A stretch of 64,000 nucleotides of DNA from Paulownia fortunei (lineage: Eukaryota; Streptophyta; Magnoliopsida; Lamiales; Paulowniaceae), in the NCBI GenBank assembly GCA_019321725.1, contig CM033108.1, positions 19,605,799 through 19,669,798 of the forward strand, given 5' to 3'. The notes beneath the pieces are model-generated. The model had not been told where the DNA came from. It saw nothing but the letters and a program-made list of their open reading frames with translations, and made no database searches. Position 1 is the first letter of the stretch. Each line of letters begins with the position of its first letter. Below, one piece after another: positions 12,629 to 25,489 of the stretch. The position numbers and the translations under genes were made by a program.

Positions 12629-14708
12629 TGTTGAAGGCCTACTAAATTTAAACCTTACTCTTTAATAATTCCTTAACGAGTATAGAATGAGTAAGAGTCG
12701 ATCTCACAAGGATCAATGCTAACTGATTTACTATCGACTCACTAACTAAGAAATTTTACTTCAAAATTAATAAACATAAAGCTAACACTCAACAAGTAAA
12801 CTCTAGAAATAAACAACAAAAGGTTGGGGGGGGGGGAGATTGGGTTGATTAACTAAGTTGTAAAAATTAAAAATAATTAAAATTCAAAGCAATGAAAATC
12901 AAACAACAAGTAATAAGTGGTTAAAGGTATGTTAAGGTTTCCTTTACCGCCATTAGACAATGGATTGTAATTTGATGTCAATATTATTAACAACTTGCCA
13001 TTGAAATAATCAATCATATGTAATTACAAGCTCTACTTCCCTAATCTTTCTTTAATTGCTCAGTAGGTAGAACAAGTTCTCTACATAATTCTCTACCATC
13101 AAATAACCTAGAAAAAACTCTCTAGGATTAATTTAATGGATGCATTAAAATAAAAAAAAAATAGATTGATCTAAGCAACAACCGCATAAGATCGGGTTAT
13201 TCAACTTAGGTTATATTTTTTATTACAATTAACAAAAATATACCATAATCAAGCTTGAGTCATTCAATTTAGGTTATGTTTTTTTATTACAATTAACAAA
13301 AATATACCATAATCATTTATCACAATTGTACACATAATTAGAAATTTAAGACAATTACATATCCAAAACCTCTAATCTAGTTGTAGGGAGTTTTCGAACC
13401 CAATTTGATTGTGTACTCAAACAAAGTAAGAAAATACTCATTAATACATTAAGTATAAAAAAACATAAATAACTTCAATTAAAAAGTTGATCAATAATAC
13501 AAATATTTAATTACAAAAACCCATATCTAGGGTTTTGAAATCAACCTCAATCAAAAAAAAATCTAGCCTGACATAATAACAAAATGACAAGAAAAATAAA
13601 ACTAACAACATTGGGAGCCAAAGAAATTTAAAAGTTGAAAAAGATAGTTGAAGTTGATGGTGGATTGTGGATGTTTCCTCCTTCTAACCACTTCCACTTC
13701 ACCTTCCTTGATACCCAAAACCTTAAAATTGCTTTCAAAGGTGATTGAATTCTAGAGAGTAAGTGAGAAATGGTATGTGTGTGTGTGTGTTGAGAGAATA
13801 GTATGTGAGAAAACTGTGAGATGGTGTGTGTAAATTTATTTTAGAGTGTGTAATGTGTGTTGTGATTTTAGGAATCTAGAGTGTATATGTGGATATGTGT
13901 GATGTAATATATATGTATCTAGTGTATACATATCAAAAAATGTGCCAAAAGATGTGAAGGGCCGCCACTTGTCACCACTCCAAGTAAAAGGAATTAATTT
14001 TATTACAAGGATAGCACCTAGGTTCCCTGTTTTAGAACCTAGGTGCCATTTGCTCTATTTTTTGTGCCTAGACATCCTATTTTGGCACCATGGCTTCAGT
14101 TTTCTTGGCATCTAGGCGTAGTTGTTGCAGTTTTTCTCCTTCACTTTAGTGTTTTTAGTCTATTTCAACTGATTTTTAACTTCTTTCTAAGATGAATTGG
14201 TTTTTGGTATCTTCATAACAATTGTAGCCCTATTTGTTATCTTTTTTTATCCATTTGAATCATATCCATATCACATTTTTATAAAAAGTTATGCCAAAAT
14301 CTAAGACTACCATATCTAGAAGTTTCCATCTACTTTTGACTCTTTAATCGAATTTTTCTCTTTGAAATCATTTGAATTTGGATAAGTTGTCCATATGAAA
14401 GTTGTAAATCTATCACTTATCTTTTCAATACACCAATCAGGTCAATAGGGCTATAGATCAGAAATTATACCCAAAATATAAAAACTATCGCAGTGGCACT
14501 GTGTCAATGAAATTTGGCATATAAATGCTTGTTTCAGCTTCGTTTTGGCTCATTTTTTATCTTTTGATTTCCAAACTCCTATCACATACAAAACATTAAT
14601 AAAAAATTAATATTAATAAGAATAAAGTAAAGAAGACATAGAGGACTTAATACACAATATGTAAAAATATATACTTATGAGTGAGCACCAATGAGCAAAA
14701 ATGATACA
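12629..14708 (-). repeat. 5' LTR of the Athila-like element (about 2.08 kb)
   Basis: On the minus strand the LTR would start TGTATCATTTTTGCTC (right edge 14708) and end CCTTCAACA (left edge 12629), just before the primer site. Its 3' part contains the typical 'gatcgactcttactcatt'-like text (12690-12715). It carries an 11-G run (12826-12836) and a GT-rich tract (13770-13870). No intact 3' LTR was found; the element is cut by the N gap side. Confidence 0.6.
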
Positions 14709-14739
14709 TACTATAGTCGGAAAGCCATCATAACACAAA

Positions 14740-15290
14740 TTTATGGCTACTTATGGCTTCAATTTATTATTCACTTTTGTGTTTGCCAGTTGGGAGGGTA
14801 GTGCAAATAATGCTAGAATTTTTGCTGATGCACTTTCACAACCTCAATATAATTTTTCTTGGCCTCCATTAGGTTAGTGCAATTACTTAGTTTCCAAACA
14901 AAATGAGTATTATTCCTATTAAAGAATCTCACTAATTTTACTCTAATATTGCACTATTCTGACTAATGACCTTTTTTCAAAAATACTACATTATGGATTC
15001 TAGTTACACCAACTTTCTTGATTTTTTATCATTGTACCTTAGATGAGTGATATTACATACCAGAATGGATGGATGCTAATCAACAACTTAGGAATAAAAA
15101 GGAATTGTTTGATCATCAGCACTCTACTATTAGGAATCATATTGAGCAGTCCTTTGGGGAGATTAAGAAAAGATTCCATATTCTAAGAGGTCTTATGTCA
15201 AATTATTTGTTCTCCACTCAATCACAGCTAGTCGTGGCTTGTTATATCATCCATAATTTTGTTTAGAAAATTATGAACAAGATGAGATAT
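14740..15290 (+). pseudogene. PIF/Harbinger transposase remnant (DDE_Tnp_4-like)
   Basis: Two pieces are readable. Near 14790-14875 a WEGSANNARIFADAL stretch matches the 'GWEGSAHDSRVL.DA' block of Harbinger transposases. At 15069-15266 an open frame reads KELFDHQHSTIRNHIEQSFG then EIKKRFHIL, matching the 'LFNYRHSSLRNVIERSFG.LKKRF' block with its catalytic Glu. The enzyme family performs cut-and-paste transposition through a DDE triad. The space between (about 14880-15060) may be an old intron or decayed sequence. The N-terminal part is absent; the remnant abuts the Athila LTR. Confidence 0.75.
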
Positions 15291-15750
15291 TTGATGAAAT
15301 TGTGAATTTCGATTTTGGGGATAACAATGAAGAAGGCTTTCAACATTACAACCACAAAGGTATATTGATATGTTTGATGATGGGTTGTAGGACAAAATTT
15401 ACTAAGGGATTTAATAGCCAAACAATTATGGAATGATCATTATATGCATCATCTATACTAAGCAAAGATAATTAATATTTTCTATGCACTTACTTTTAAC
15501 TTGCCATTGTCATCTTAGAAAATTGGAATTGGTATTTTGGGTTTATGTATTGATATGTACATTCTAGTGGACAATGTATTGTAGTAGGATCATAGTTGTA
15601 TTCGAAATTGGTATGTTTTGTTTATGGTTGTCATATTTAAACATAATGGAGAATGTATTGTAATAGTCATTAGTGTAAGTTGTTTTTTTATTTTGGTTGT
15701 GCATATATGAACTGTAATGATGTTGAGATTTTATTGAGTTTTCTATTATT
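15291..15750. other. Interval after the transposase remnant
   Basis: AT-rich with no supportable gene. It probably contains the C-terminal tail of the transposase (15291-15370) and untranslated sequence. Confidence 0.3.
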
Positions 15751-15755
15751 ATGAA

Positions 15756-16030
15756 AGCAGAATGGTTGTGCCTATGCATCCCAATTGTGCATATGGCGGT
15801 GACTCCATTACTTTGTTGATAGCCAGGACGAAGAATAACTACGGGCAGTGGTTTTACACATACCCCCTTCGCAAGAATCATGGAGAGCATTTTATATGGG
15901 TTGATGATTGGGAGCGTAAACGCTATAAATTGATTCAACGGGAAGCCCACATGGCCGTTGTTTCACGTCTAGTAGAACACTCTAGTATATCCAAAAATAT
16001 GGCTAATAGTGTTGCATTCTCTCTGTAGTG
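15756..16030 (+). pseudogene. GRF-type zinc-finger-like ORF (degenerate)
   Basis: An 88-codon frame (15762-16028) resembles a GRF zinc finger of plant transposon-linked ORFs. It has a Cys near the start (NCAYGGDS), a LLIARTKNNYGQWFYTYP segment corresponding to 'T..N.GR.FY.C', and a HFIWVDDWE segment corresponding to 'C.FF.W.D'. Several zinc-binding Cys of a canonical GRF domain are replaced, so it is likely a dead copy. GRF domains bind single-stranded DNA in known proteins. Whether it belongs to the transposase upstream is unknown. A possible continuation with a helical reading is seen at 16420-16620, interrupted by a long gap. Confidence 0.45.
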
Positions 16031-16630
16031 TAGTCTGGGTCCATCCTAGTCACATGTTTCATCTACAATTATGCCTATGAAAGTCTCCACTTCATAGTTT
16101 CTATGCTTGCTGTGGATGCACATGCATTTGCTTTGTTGCCCTACTTATACTTTTAATAACATTTCTACTTAAGATAGTTTCATCTTACTGAATTTAGGTA
16201 TTATAATAACTACTATGTTATGGTAATGACCAACCCCTGGCAATATCCATGTCATGTAGTTATAGTAATTTAAACTACGATATTTTTATAATATGATTAC
16301 TTGTTTTTTGTTTTTGTTAGTAAGTAAGGAATTGTGTAACTAATGATTATTTTATTTGGTATTGCTTAAGTGCTTCAATAATTTTATACACGCTAATCAT
16401 TTAATTTAGATATATTAAGGATGCGAATTCAGGCCATTGACATAATGTTTAGAGATTTGACTTGAACTCTTGATGAGGAGCATACATTGCTAGGTAAGCT
16501 AACTTCAGTAGTCCAACATCATGATTTGTTAGATGTTAAGGTATTGACAGCTCAGTATTGTACTATTGCACAAAATTTGTTCTTGGAGTTTGATAAGGTC
16601 AAAAGTAAAGATGAAAGTATATAAACTTAA
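16031..16630. other. Unassigned interval after the GRF-like ORF
   Basis: Mostly AT-rich. The part at 16420-16620 has a partially open plus-strand frame (leucine- and glutamate-rich) that could be the C-terminal part of the GRF-like ORF; I cannot assign it. Confidence 0.3.
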
Positions 16631-16639
16631 GGTCAGGTA

Positions 16640-17300
16640 CTATGACTTTGTGTAGTACACATTGATGTCATGTGTCGACCCTTCTTACAAAAGTAATCGG
16701 AAAAATTCCTGATCCTGTTGCTTTTGCAATTTCTATTATGGTGTACCAACCGCAACTTCCTTTTCTCTTTTCTTCTTCTAATCCTAAAGAGTTGTTGCTT
16801 AGTGAACACTTTCAGTCTTTTCTTGCTTAAGTCTTTATTCTTCTTAAACACAATGAGATATAAAATCACTAAGAGTTCAATTATCATTTTGGGTGTTGTA
16901 ACTTACTTTAATCTGAGCGTATTTGGAAGAAGAGAAATCAAAACCAGATGCATGAGCTAGTCTTTGGACAACTCTGACTTTAGTATGGTTAGTTTGAAAG
17001 TGAGATTAGACATCTCCATATTGTGCTCCATTTTGTTTCAGTTTCCTTTATACCTCATTGAAACAAGTTTACCAAAATGGTATTTGTTTCAGCTTTTTTG
17101 TTATTTAGTAAAATACTTTTCGATATCTTTAAGAAACTTCTTAGCATTATCCTCCCCTAAAGGTTTTTGGAATGGAGCCTTTCATGATTATAAAACTCGT
17201 GCGGTTAAAACATTCCTACTTCTCTAAGTCCCTTTTAGTCTCATGGAAATATTCACTAGTGAGGCACGAGGTCATTCTGTCTAAAATGCAAGTTGAAATC
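16640..17300 (-). pseudogene. Ty1/copia gag remnant
   Basis: On the minus strand the sequence follows a UBN2-type gag from about 17300 down, with broken frames around 17130-16900 that match the '..YKGN.REYI..M..L...L' and 'F.VSYN' regions. A basic stretch and a zinc-knuckle-like CKKGRHMTSMC follow (about 16695-16663). The plus-strand open frames in this area are shadows. It is fragmentary, with no LTRs found. Confidence 0.5.
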
Positions 17301-17399
17301 CATGTACCTAAGAACAATCGCAACACTTTCTTTCTAATTCTTGAAAATTGTTTAATTAAGCACATGTATGGAATTAATATTAGCAGATACCATTAAAAG

Positions 17400-18535
17400 C
17401 AAAAACTAAACAAAGAACATTACAAAATAACATGTTCACAATCAATATTCATAACAAAATTGAAAAAATCCCTATATATGCCTGACATAATTCATTAGCG
17501 GTAGGCTCTGCCACAAGATACCTAGTATAACATTAATATTTAGTCATTGAACAAAAATATCAATTATAAGTGATACTCTCCACATAGTAATCAAATACTA
17601 ACAATTAATCCTCTCAAATAATAAGCCTTTCTTTGAACCAACTTATTGCTTACATAGAAAAAAGCTTATTAATCATCACATATTTACTACTTCAAGTACA
17701 CTCGTTATTTGACCAAACAATAACCTTATTTTAGGCCGAGTACTATATAAACAGACATACACATCTTAAAATGTCAAAATTAATTAATCTACACATAGAG
17801 GTTACTTTGACGACGTATTGTTTTAAGTAATTAATTTTTAATATCAAACAAGTAGGAATAAAAATATAATTGTAATTTTATCTCACATGTTTATCATTTG
17901 GTCAGATAATAACCTTCCTTTATGTCGATTATTATTTGCATAGATACAAACATAATTCAAATCTTTTACTTGATAACTAATATTGCTAAAGTAAATTTGG
18001 ATAAAAAAATCAATTTTGCGACATATTATTTCAACATTTTTTTGGAAATATATGACAAGAATTTCTAAACAAAAAATAATAATTATTCTATTATTATTTA
18101 ATTCACTGAGGTTATAACTAAATTTGAGTCTAATTTTATATAGCTTAAACTTGTATCCAATTTTTGATTCAAATCTAATCCAATTCTTATGATTTGGATT
18201 AATTTCATCTTAAAAAAATGAATCCAAACGATATGATCAAAAATCACCTTTATTTGAATTAAAACCCTACGAATAAAATGACCTAAAGGCCATCTTTATT
18301 TGATTTACATCTAAAAAATAAATTGGACCCAAAAATGCAACATAGTTAAATAAAACCAAATTTAATTTAAGCCCAAAAATAGAAATCAATCTTATTCACT
18401 TAAAATCTTAAGTTAGCCTAAACTTTCTTTTGAACTCAAACCATAAACACAAATTAAAATTTTGTACAATCGAAATTAAGCTTAAAAAAGAAAAAGGCCA
18501 AAGTCCAATTTCTTCAAATTATAACCCTAACATTA
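17400..18535. other. AT-rich interval without recognisable features
   Basis: No gene, RNA or element boundary that I can support. Two short similar phrases about a 'tttgaccaaacaataacctt'-like block (17708 and 17897) hint at an internal repeat. Confidence 0.4.
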
Positions 18536-18539
18536 GAGT

Positions 18540-19075
18540 TACAAAACCCACCTCCTTCGGCCTCACCCCCTCAATCCCGCCGCCACCCCTCCACCGCTAG
18601 CTGACCCACGACAGCCATTATGTTGATACAGCCAGCCAACGACCCCCATTGCGAAGGACATAACTCTCATTACAACCGCAGCCTCCTCGCACAATCGCAA
18701 CTAGCGCACAATAGAGTGGGCCCCGACTGATGTCTTTTACGCTACCTGTCACCATCAAACAGTGCCTCACCATCTCCTCGCACAGCCGTGATGGAGACAA
18801 AGGGGTTGCGTGGGGCGTGTGCGGTAGAGAAACCAGATCGGCTGCGCCCCTTCCCCATCGCTGCCGTAGTGCCCTTTTTGTTCCTTTTTTTTTTAACCGT
18901 TGTGGGTCTGTTCTTGATGGTGTTGATGGCTGTGGTGGTGCTTTGATGGGAAGGTACTGTCGGAGGGGTGATTTGGAAGTGTAGAACGGTGGGTCTTTAT
19001 TGGAGGCGGCGCGACCGCGAGCAAGCCGGATGGTGGCGCCGTCATTCCCCGGTGTTAATCGCCATGACTGAGGTG
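18540..19075. other. GC-rich patch
   Basis: A locally GC-rich stretch (CCGCCACC-, GGTGGT-type words) between AT-rich flanks. The open frames on either strand have no recognisable domain and look like composition effects. It may be an untranslated leader of an unknown element. Confidence 0.35.
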
Positions 19076-19489
19076 GAAGTATATTTTTTATTTCTATACG
19101 AACAAAGTTGCAGCAATAAAGAATCCAAAATTTAAAATAACAATTTCACATAACTTAACAGGATTCTTTCACATAAAATAATTTACAAAAGAACCAAAAA
19201 ATTTGTTGTTAATCTCACATGACCGATACCATTTGTTAGACTTCACATGAAATTATGTCAATAATATTACAGTGAAAACTCAAATCATCCATAGGATTGT
19301 CATGATAAATTATTTAAGAAATAATTGAACATTAAATTGGAAGCCTACCTAAATTTATAACGATAAACATAAAAGAATTAATCCAGAGGTTAGCTTCTTT
19401 CATAGCTAAATCATCTTAAATTGCTTAATGTTTTTCTTTTTTTTAAAAAAAAAAATAGAGAAGAGAAGAATAGTAAAAGAACGTTTAAT

Positions 19490-20070
19490 TTGATTTAATG
19501 ACCGTAACTCTATAAACTATTTGTATGCTAGGTCAATTAAAATCTCATCGACCCTAATTATATTAGTATTAACTCTCTACACATTAAAAATTTCATACTT
19601 AATAGATTTCTAGAATCCAATTAAATTAGATAGTCATAATGTATTTGTAATTCAACATTAATAAATATGCTATGAAGATTTGGATATACGTAAAGTAGTA
19701 TACGTCTCCAGTACGAGTACCATACGAATAAAGTATTTCCATCAACTAATCTTTCAATTGAACCTAGAGTAATTATCAGTTGAAAGATAAATAGTCCAAT
19801 AACTATGTGCACATTCTAATTACTTGATTTAACGTTGGAATTAGAAAAGTTCATTTTTAACTTTCATTCGACATTGGCCAAAGACTTCTAAGTCAATAAT
19901 AATTGAAAATATAGGAGATTCACATATTTATCTAAATATGTGATGAATTCTTTGTTGGTCATTTTTTAACCCCTATAAATAATTAAATTACACCAAAAAT
20001 ATTTTCTGTGATTATTAACGTAACCAAAGAAAAAATTAAAACACAACTAACTATATACATGATTATTATG
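19490..20070 (-). repeat. Inverted fragment of LTR family L
   Basis: Read on the minus strand, this interval matches the middle of the LTR at 2354-4533. The matching phrases are 'ttggccaaagactt' at 19875-19888, then 'aaaatataggagattcaca' at 19907-19925, then 'gtgatgaattctttgttgg' at 19941-19959. They correspond in order to LTR positions 3025-3011, 2984-2966 and 2957-2939. It is a third, more diverged copy of the family. Ends are approximate. Confidence 0.6.
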
Positions 20071-20079
20071 GTGCCTTAA

Positions 20080-21510
20080 GTCTAAAAACTAATATTATAC
20101 TATTGTAATGTTGTATTATTTTCAATAATATTTCATTTCTAAACAGTTAGTTTACTGTGCTTGTTCCCCCCCCCCCCCCCACATATATGCACTAGTGTTC
20201 CTACACTAATATTCTTGAAACAATATATTCTGCTTGCGAGCATGCATTGTATGTGAAAGTTTAGTTGAATCATTGATATATCATCTCTATGATTCTCAAC
20301 TTATAACATTTTAAGATCGAACCCATAAATGCATATTTCTTGATCACTTTCATATATACAACTATGTCCATAGTAATATTATTAGGGATAGGTGTATTAT
20401 GTTATATAATAGCTTTACTTAATTTAAATTTAATAGAAACTTATAGTAAAGGAGCGATGAAATCAATCACATGGAGTTTGTACAAAAGTAAATCTTCTTC
20501 CTAAACTTTCATTCATCCTGAAAGTTCTCAGTTGGGCAGCTTTCCCACAAAGGCAAATCATTTTAATCGTGTAGATGAAGATATGCATACATCTATATAC
20601 TTTTCAAGATTTTTTATTTTTTAACTTTTTGTATAATTTGGAAGTGAAAATGACTATAAAATGAGTTTTGACTGAAAAATTAAGTTTTTTTATGGTGGTA
20701 GCTGGTAATTTTTCCTCCAAAAAGAAAACCCGCCTGACTTTCCTTCTAGATTGTTAAGTTAACAACACACATGCCTTTTTTCGTCCAAAAATTAAAGTTT
20801 TGAATCATAAAAAACTAACTTACGGGACTAAATTTGTATATTTTTCAAAATATGGTACTAAAGTTGCAACACTCTTAAACTATGGGACTAAAAAAATAAT
20901 TTTCCAAAGCTCCTTATTTTATTGTTGGACTTATGCATCATAAAGGTACGTACGTGTAGGTGTTTCATTTTACTCAATAACATAAGCCAAATGTGAGCAA
21001 TGCAACTAAGTTTACAATTTACTTGAGTTCTTGGTGAGCTTCTTAAGCTATTCCAAAGTCATTGTATCCTTATATACAACCGTTTTCTCTAGCATTAAAT
21101 TTAATAGAAAAAAAAATTGTATGTTATTTGAGAGAGTACAAATTGATGGTTGTTTTGATTGCATCTCAAAAAATTGAAACTCAAACTCAAACGTATTAAG
21201 AAGTTTACAAATTTACTTGTTCAAAAAGCTTGCAACACTCTCCTCATTCCATTTATCGCACATTAGTTTGAAAAAACAAATAGTAGTCATCTAAAATCAT
21301 GCAGATTTTCAGTGATGTAAATTCTAATAAAAATCAGCACAGGCAATCAACCTCGAATGCTTTCATGGCAACTTATTTTCATACTTGGCAACAAACATTT
21401 ATTTCAAAGGTAAATTTATTATGAATTTAAGGTTACAATATTTTGAACAGATGAAAACTTTTCTCTCGCTAATTTCCTCAAAAAAACAATCCACCTAAGC
21501 CCTAAACATG
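20080..21510. other. AT-rich interval with a 15-C run
   Basis: No gene visible. A homopolymer of 15 C lies at 20166-20180. The part at 20770-20910 contains repeated 'gggactaaa' phrases such as occur in TIRs of Mutator-like elements, but no partner TIR was found. Confidence 0.35.
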
Positions 21511-21519
21511 TAGATTAGA

Positions 21520-22625
21520 GAAATGCAAAAGTCAGAAGTGCAATGCCGACCACTGTTGCTATTTCAAGAGATATAACTCCAACTATATCATTTTACTATT
21601 ATATGTCGATGACATATTGACAATAGGTTCAAATATGGATGATATTAGAAGATTGAAGTAACAATTGTCAAAGGAGTTTAACATGAAGGACTTGGATCCA
21701 ATAAAGAAGATTATTGGAATGCAAATCATGAGAGAAAAGCATGGAGGATTCTTGCAGTTATCTCAGGCAGAGTATATTAACTGTATTTTATAGAGATTCA
21801 ACATAGGCGATGCCAAGCTAGTTAGCACACCCTTGGCTAGTCAGTTTTGCCTATCCAAGGATCAGTCCCCTTAGACAGAGGAAGAGAGAGAATTCATGGT
21901 TAAGGTTCCTTATGCCTCAGCCATTGGAAGTTTGATGTACGCAATGGTATATACGAGACCAAACATTGGCCATGCAGTGGGAGTTGTTAGCAAATTTATA
22001 TCAAATCCACAAAAAGCTCATTGGAAAGCAGTCAAGTAGATCTTGATGTATCTACAAGGTACCTAGAGAAATATTTGTACTTTGAAAAAAAAGAATTAAA
22101 AGTACAAGACTACGTAGATGCAGACTTTGGAGGTGAAGTTGATCATCGAAAAAGCACCACCGGTTATATATTCACTGTTGGATTACAACTGTTAGTTGGA
22201 TGTCGCAGTTACAAAAGATTGTGACTCTATCCACTACAGAGGTTGAGTATGTAGCAGTGACTGAAGCCAGTAAAGAGATGATATGGCTTCAAGGTTTGTT
22301 AACTGAGTTGGGATTCAAGGAAGAGAATAATGTTTTGCATAGTGATAGTCAGAGTGCGATACACTTGGTGAAGAATTCAACATTTCAGTCTAGAACCAAG
22401 CATATTGGACTTCGTTATCACTTTATCAGGTTTTTATTGGAAGATGAAGTGCTAATATTTGAGAAGATCTAAGGAAGTAAGAATCCAGCAGATATGTTGA
22501 TAAAGATGGTGGCTATCGACAAACTGAAATTGTGTTCAACTTCAGTTGGCCTGCAAGAGTAACAAGACCAAAAAGATCTACTGCATATATAGAGATGTGA
22601 AGACAAATTGAAATCAGCCTTCAAG
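21520..22625 (+). pseudogene. Ty1/copia RT-RNase H remnant, 5'-truncated
   Basis: The remnant starts within RT at a LLLYVDDILTIGSNM motif (about 21598-21642), preserving the catalytic DD. FNMKDLDPIKKIIGMQI follows, then a thumb region and the RNase H part (22090-22480). The RNase H part contains DADFGGEVDHRKSTTGYIF and TLSTTEVEYVAVTEASKEM, with DSQSAIHLVKN afterwards. A polypurine tract (22621-22633) leads into an LTR. Internal stops are present, for example in the frame joining 21800-22090. Gag, protease, integrase and most of RT are missing. This piece is better preserved than the other copia remnants. Confidence 0.9.
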
Positions 22626-22633
22626 TGGGAGAT

Positions 22634-23051
22634 TGTTAAGAAAATGGCCAAACATTGTTTTGGTAAAAAATGAAGGGTGTCTAAATTAGGCAATTATTAA
22701 TTAAGGTATCTAGTCTAATTTCTTGCCTAAATTCCACCAACCCATATTTTTTAAGCCTATATAAACCCCCTTAACTCTCATTTGTAGAGCATCCCAAAAT
22801 TAGAGAATTAGAGATAGTTTTAGAGAAAAGCTTAAGAAAAAGCTTGTAAAAGAATTTTGTGAAGAAAAATTCTTATGTGGGTTGTGAGTTATAAGTATTG
22901 TAAACACTTGTATTTTTCTCCCTATAGTAAAACGATATACGGCAGGTCCGGAGACGTAGACATAATTGGTCGAACTCTGTTATCAAATTTGTGTGTGTTA
23001 TCTTCATTCTCACAAATCTGATTTATTGAGAATTTTCATAATTTCCCAACA
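22634..23051 (+). repeat. Copia 3' LTR (418 bp)
   Basis: It begins TGTTAAGA right after the purine tract and ends CCCAACA, giving TGTT...AACA termini. A TATA-like CCTATATAAACC lies near 22757-22768. No 5' LTR is present. It abuts a fragment of the 1.9-kb foldback unit at 23052. Confidence 0.85.
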
Positions 23052-23256
23052 AATACTATATATTGGTCTATATATTTGTCCATTACATTACTAGATATGG
23101 TAAGATGTCATTATTTAGTTAGGTAAATATTATCTATAAGGCGTGCTAGGCATTTGTGAAACACTACTCTTATCTTAATACCTAGGCATCTAAATATTAT
23201 ATCTAGAACTTATTCTTCTACTCAATTTGCTTTCCACCTATAAAAGTATTTTAGTA
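23052..23256 (-). repeat. Detached fragment of the 1.9-kb foldback unit
   Basis: This 205-base piece matches the inverted unit text at 59090-59235 (phrases 'gtaaatattat', 'cactactc', 'cttattcttctactcaatt') and so is in the same orientation as the right arm of the foldback structure. It ends at 23256 exactly where a copia LTR begins. Confidence 0.6.
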
Positions 23257-23471
23257 TGTTGGAAAGAAGAATATTCAATGATTTTATGACCAGAGTTTAG
23301 GGATAACAGGTGTATAAATATGTATAGAAAGAGATCTAATCAAATGCTAAAGTTAGGAAAATTAATTAGCTTAGATTTTGTACAGTTGTTAGTTTATCAC
23401 TTTGTAATTCTGTTTAAGAATACATCGTAAACTATTAGAACACAAAGCAATATACATTCATTCTCTAAATA
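23257..23471 (+). repeat. Short copia 5' LTR (about 215 bp)
   Basis: It starts TGTTGGAAAG and ends CAGCTTACA. It aligns with 56895-57125, including 'ataaatatgtatagaaagag' at 23313-23332 versus 56951-56970. The primer site directly follows. The same family's 3' part lies about 31 kb away. Confidence 0.75.
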
Positions 23472-23482
23472 TCAGCTTACAT
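23472..23482 (+). other. tRNA-Met-type primer binding site
   Basis: TGGTATCGAGC immediately follows the LTR end, close to the TGGTATCAGAGC complement of initiator tRNA-Met used by many plant copia elements. Confidence 0.65.
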
Positions 23483-23559
23483 GGTATCGAGCAAATAGAT
23501 CCTTTTGAAAAAGAATAAACCCTTGGTAGTATAACCGCATAAGTTCTTAAGCTTTCACC

Positions 23560-23912
23560 ATGTCAAACGTCATTTTTAAGTCCTCCTCTAACCAGTCAAA
23601 ACCATCTAAAAACCAACTCTCACTCTATCTAAATTACCATGCACCATCCATTTAAATGGAGAGAATTTCATGTGTTGGTCACAGTCCATATGGATGTACA
23701 TCCGAGGCAAAGGCAAGATTGGCTACTTGACTAGAGAAAAGAAGAAACTTGCGCCTGAAGATCCGACATACTTTATCTGGGATGTTGAAAATTCAATGGT
23801 GATGATGTGGCTAGTGAATTCCATAGATGAAGATATTAGCTCCAACTATATGTGTTATCACAGTGCTAAGAAGCTCTGGGACAACATCAACCAGATGTAT
23901 TCGCTTAGATGA
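23560..23912 (+). pseudogene. Ty1/copia gag N-terminus (truncated)
   Basis: The start near 23561 (ATG in 'caccatgtcaaac') leads into a gag of the UBN2_3 type. The readable part at 23670-23912 shows KGKIGYLTREKKKLAPEDP, then ENSMVMMWLVNSIDEDIS and AKKLWDNINQMYS, all typical of the gag N-terminal helix bundle. The frame is lost at about 23910, where copia homology stops abruptly. With the LTR and primer site upstream it forms the 5' end of an element whose pol and 3' LTR may be the piece at 54420-57125. Confidence 0.8.
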
Positions 23913-25485
23913 AATTTTAAATTTAATTTTTAAAGATTGAGATTTAAGAAAAAAAAAAGAGTAGATAGAATAAGAGAAATATTTGCTTTATTTTTGCAGT
24001 ATTTTTTTTCTCATTCTTTATTGAAATTAGGTATAATCAATGAGATCAATAGTCCAAAAAAGTTAAGAAGAAAATAGATTTAAACACAAAATAAGAATTC
24101 ATTATAACTTTCACAAATCATATTTTATATTGCACCTCATAAATTTTAGTTTCGATATTATATTGTAATTTCAATCTCTTGTGTTTATTATAGTCTTTTT
24201 GTTTCTTACTTATATGGAGGTATATTATTAGAGAATCTTAAATCAATGTTAATATTAGATGGAACTTAATATATTTAAATGAAGCAAAATAAAAAAAATA
24301 ATTAAAGGATAATTTAAAGTAAATAGAATTAAAAAGGGTGTACATGTTTTTGTAAAAAAAAGAGAAGAAAAAACAAAATGATTTTATTTATTATATATTT
24401 AACATTTATGGCCAAAGTCAGGCCTCTTTAAAACTAACACCCATAAAAATTATGAAAATTCAGGCATCAATATGATAATGTGGTTGTTATGGAATGAAAA
24501 AAAATGAAAAGGTAATTTTTTTATACATCTTATATATTGCAATTTTTATTTTTGGTTCTTTATTAGAAGGAATGAGAAAGAGACAATGAAATGAAAAAAA
24601 GGAGTATGTAAGCAAATGGATAAGATTAGCCTTTGTATATATTTTTAACTAATTAGTAATTATGAAGAATATCATGACATTTTATTAGATATTGACAAAG
24701 AAATGATTTAGTTTACTTGCAAGTTTTTGATTAAAATGTGAAACTTTGTGGTTTATTTTTTAGTATTTTCTCTTGATTAACTATTTATATTACATTAACT
24801 AAAATCCTTTAATATTATTACAAATAGTTGAAAAAAAGTATTTATCAATTTTTGTGCATGAAATTACTCAATTTGATCGTGTACATTGCATTTAATGCAA
24901 AAAAAATATGAAATCAAGTAAGAAAAAGACTTTTACAGCCATCAAAATCCAAAAAAAAAAAAAAGAATGACTATTATGAGATTATTTGGCTGTATCATAT
25001 ATTTTTAAATCATCATTGGATTTAGCTCTTTAAATATTTTTCTTTACTCATTTATATCAATCTATACTTGCCGAAAATAAAATATTTAGAATTACCTTGA
25101 AATATTTTTGTTTTTAAATAATTAAGTATTTAATTATTATTTCGTAACTTATAAAAATACCTTGTAATATATTAGTTATTAAATAATATAATTATTTTAG
25201 TAAACTTATATGAATCACGTGCAACACATGTGTTTCTTACTAGTATATATGACAAGTACGTATACACTATGAAACAATAAATCCTACTATGATAGAGAGA
25301 AAATAAGACTTTGACTAACACATTCAATTTGAACAACCACATGCATTTAGCACAACAACGTAAGGTAATGAGTATCAAATACAACATGTTAATGAAAAAA
25401 GTACAAATCACAACATAGAATAAAATACAAAGGAATCTCAAATTAAACACATTCTTCAAAATTATTCATGGTATAACAAACATTT
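23913..25485. other. AT-rich interval without recognisable features
   Basis: Very AT-rich with many A/T runs. The minus-strand open frame at 25172-25459 has low-complexity hydrophobic composition and no known domain, and I do not regard it as a gene. Confidence 0.4.
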
Positions 25486-25489
25486 TGGT

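Noticed and set aside
15564..15950. Minus-strand 128-codon open frame
   Set aside because: It lies antisense to and beyond the GRF-like frame, has low-complexity composition and no known domain; a shadow frame.
18730..18984. 84-codon frame in the GC-rich patch
   Set aside because: Explained by GC composition lowering stop frequency; no recognisable domain.
20770..20910. Second Mutator-like TIR ('gggactaaa' phrases)
   Set aside because: No partner inverted repeat or target duplication could be found.
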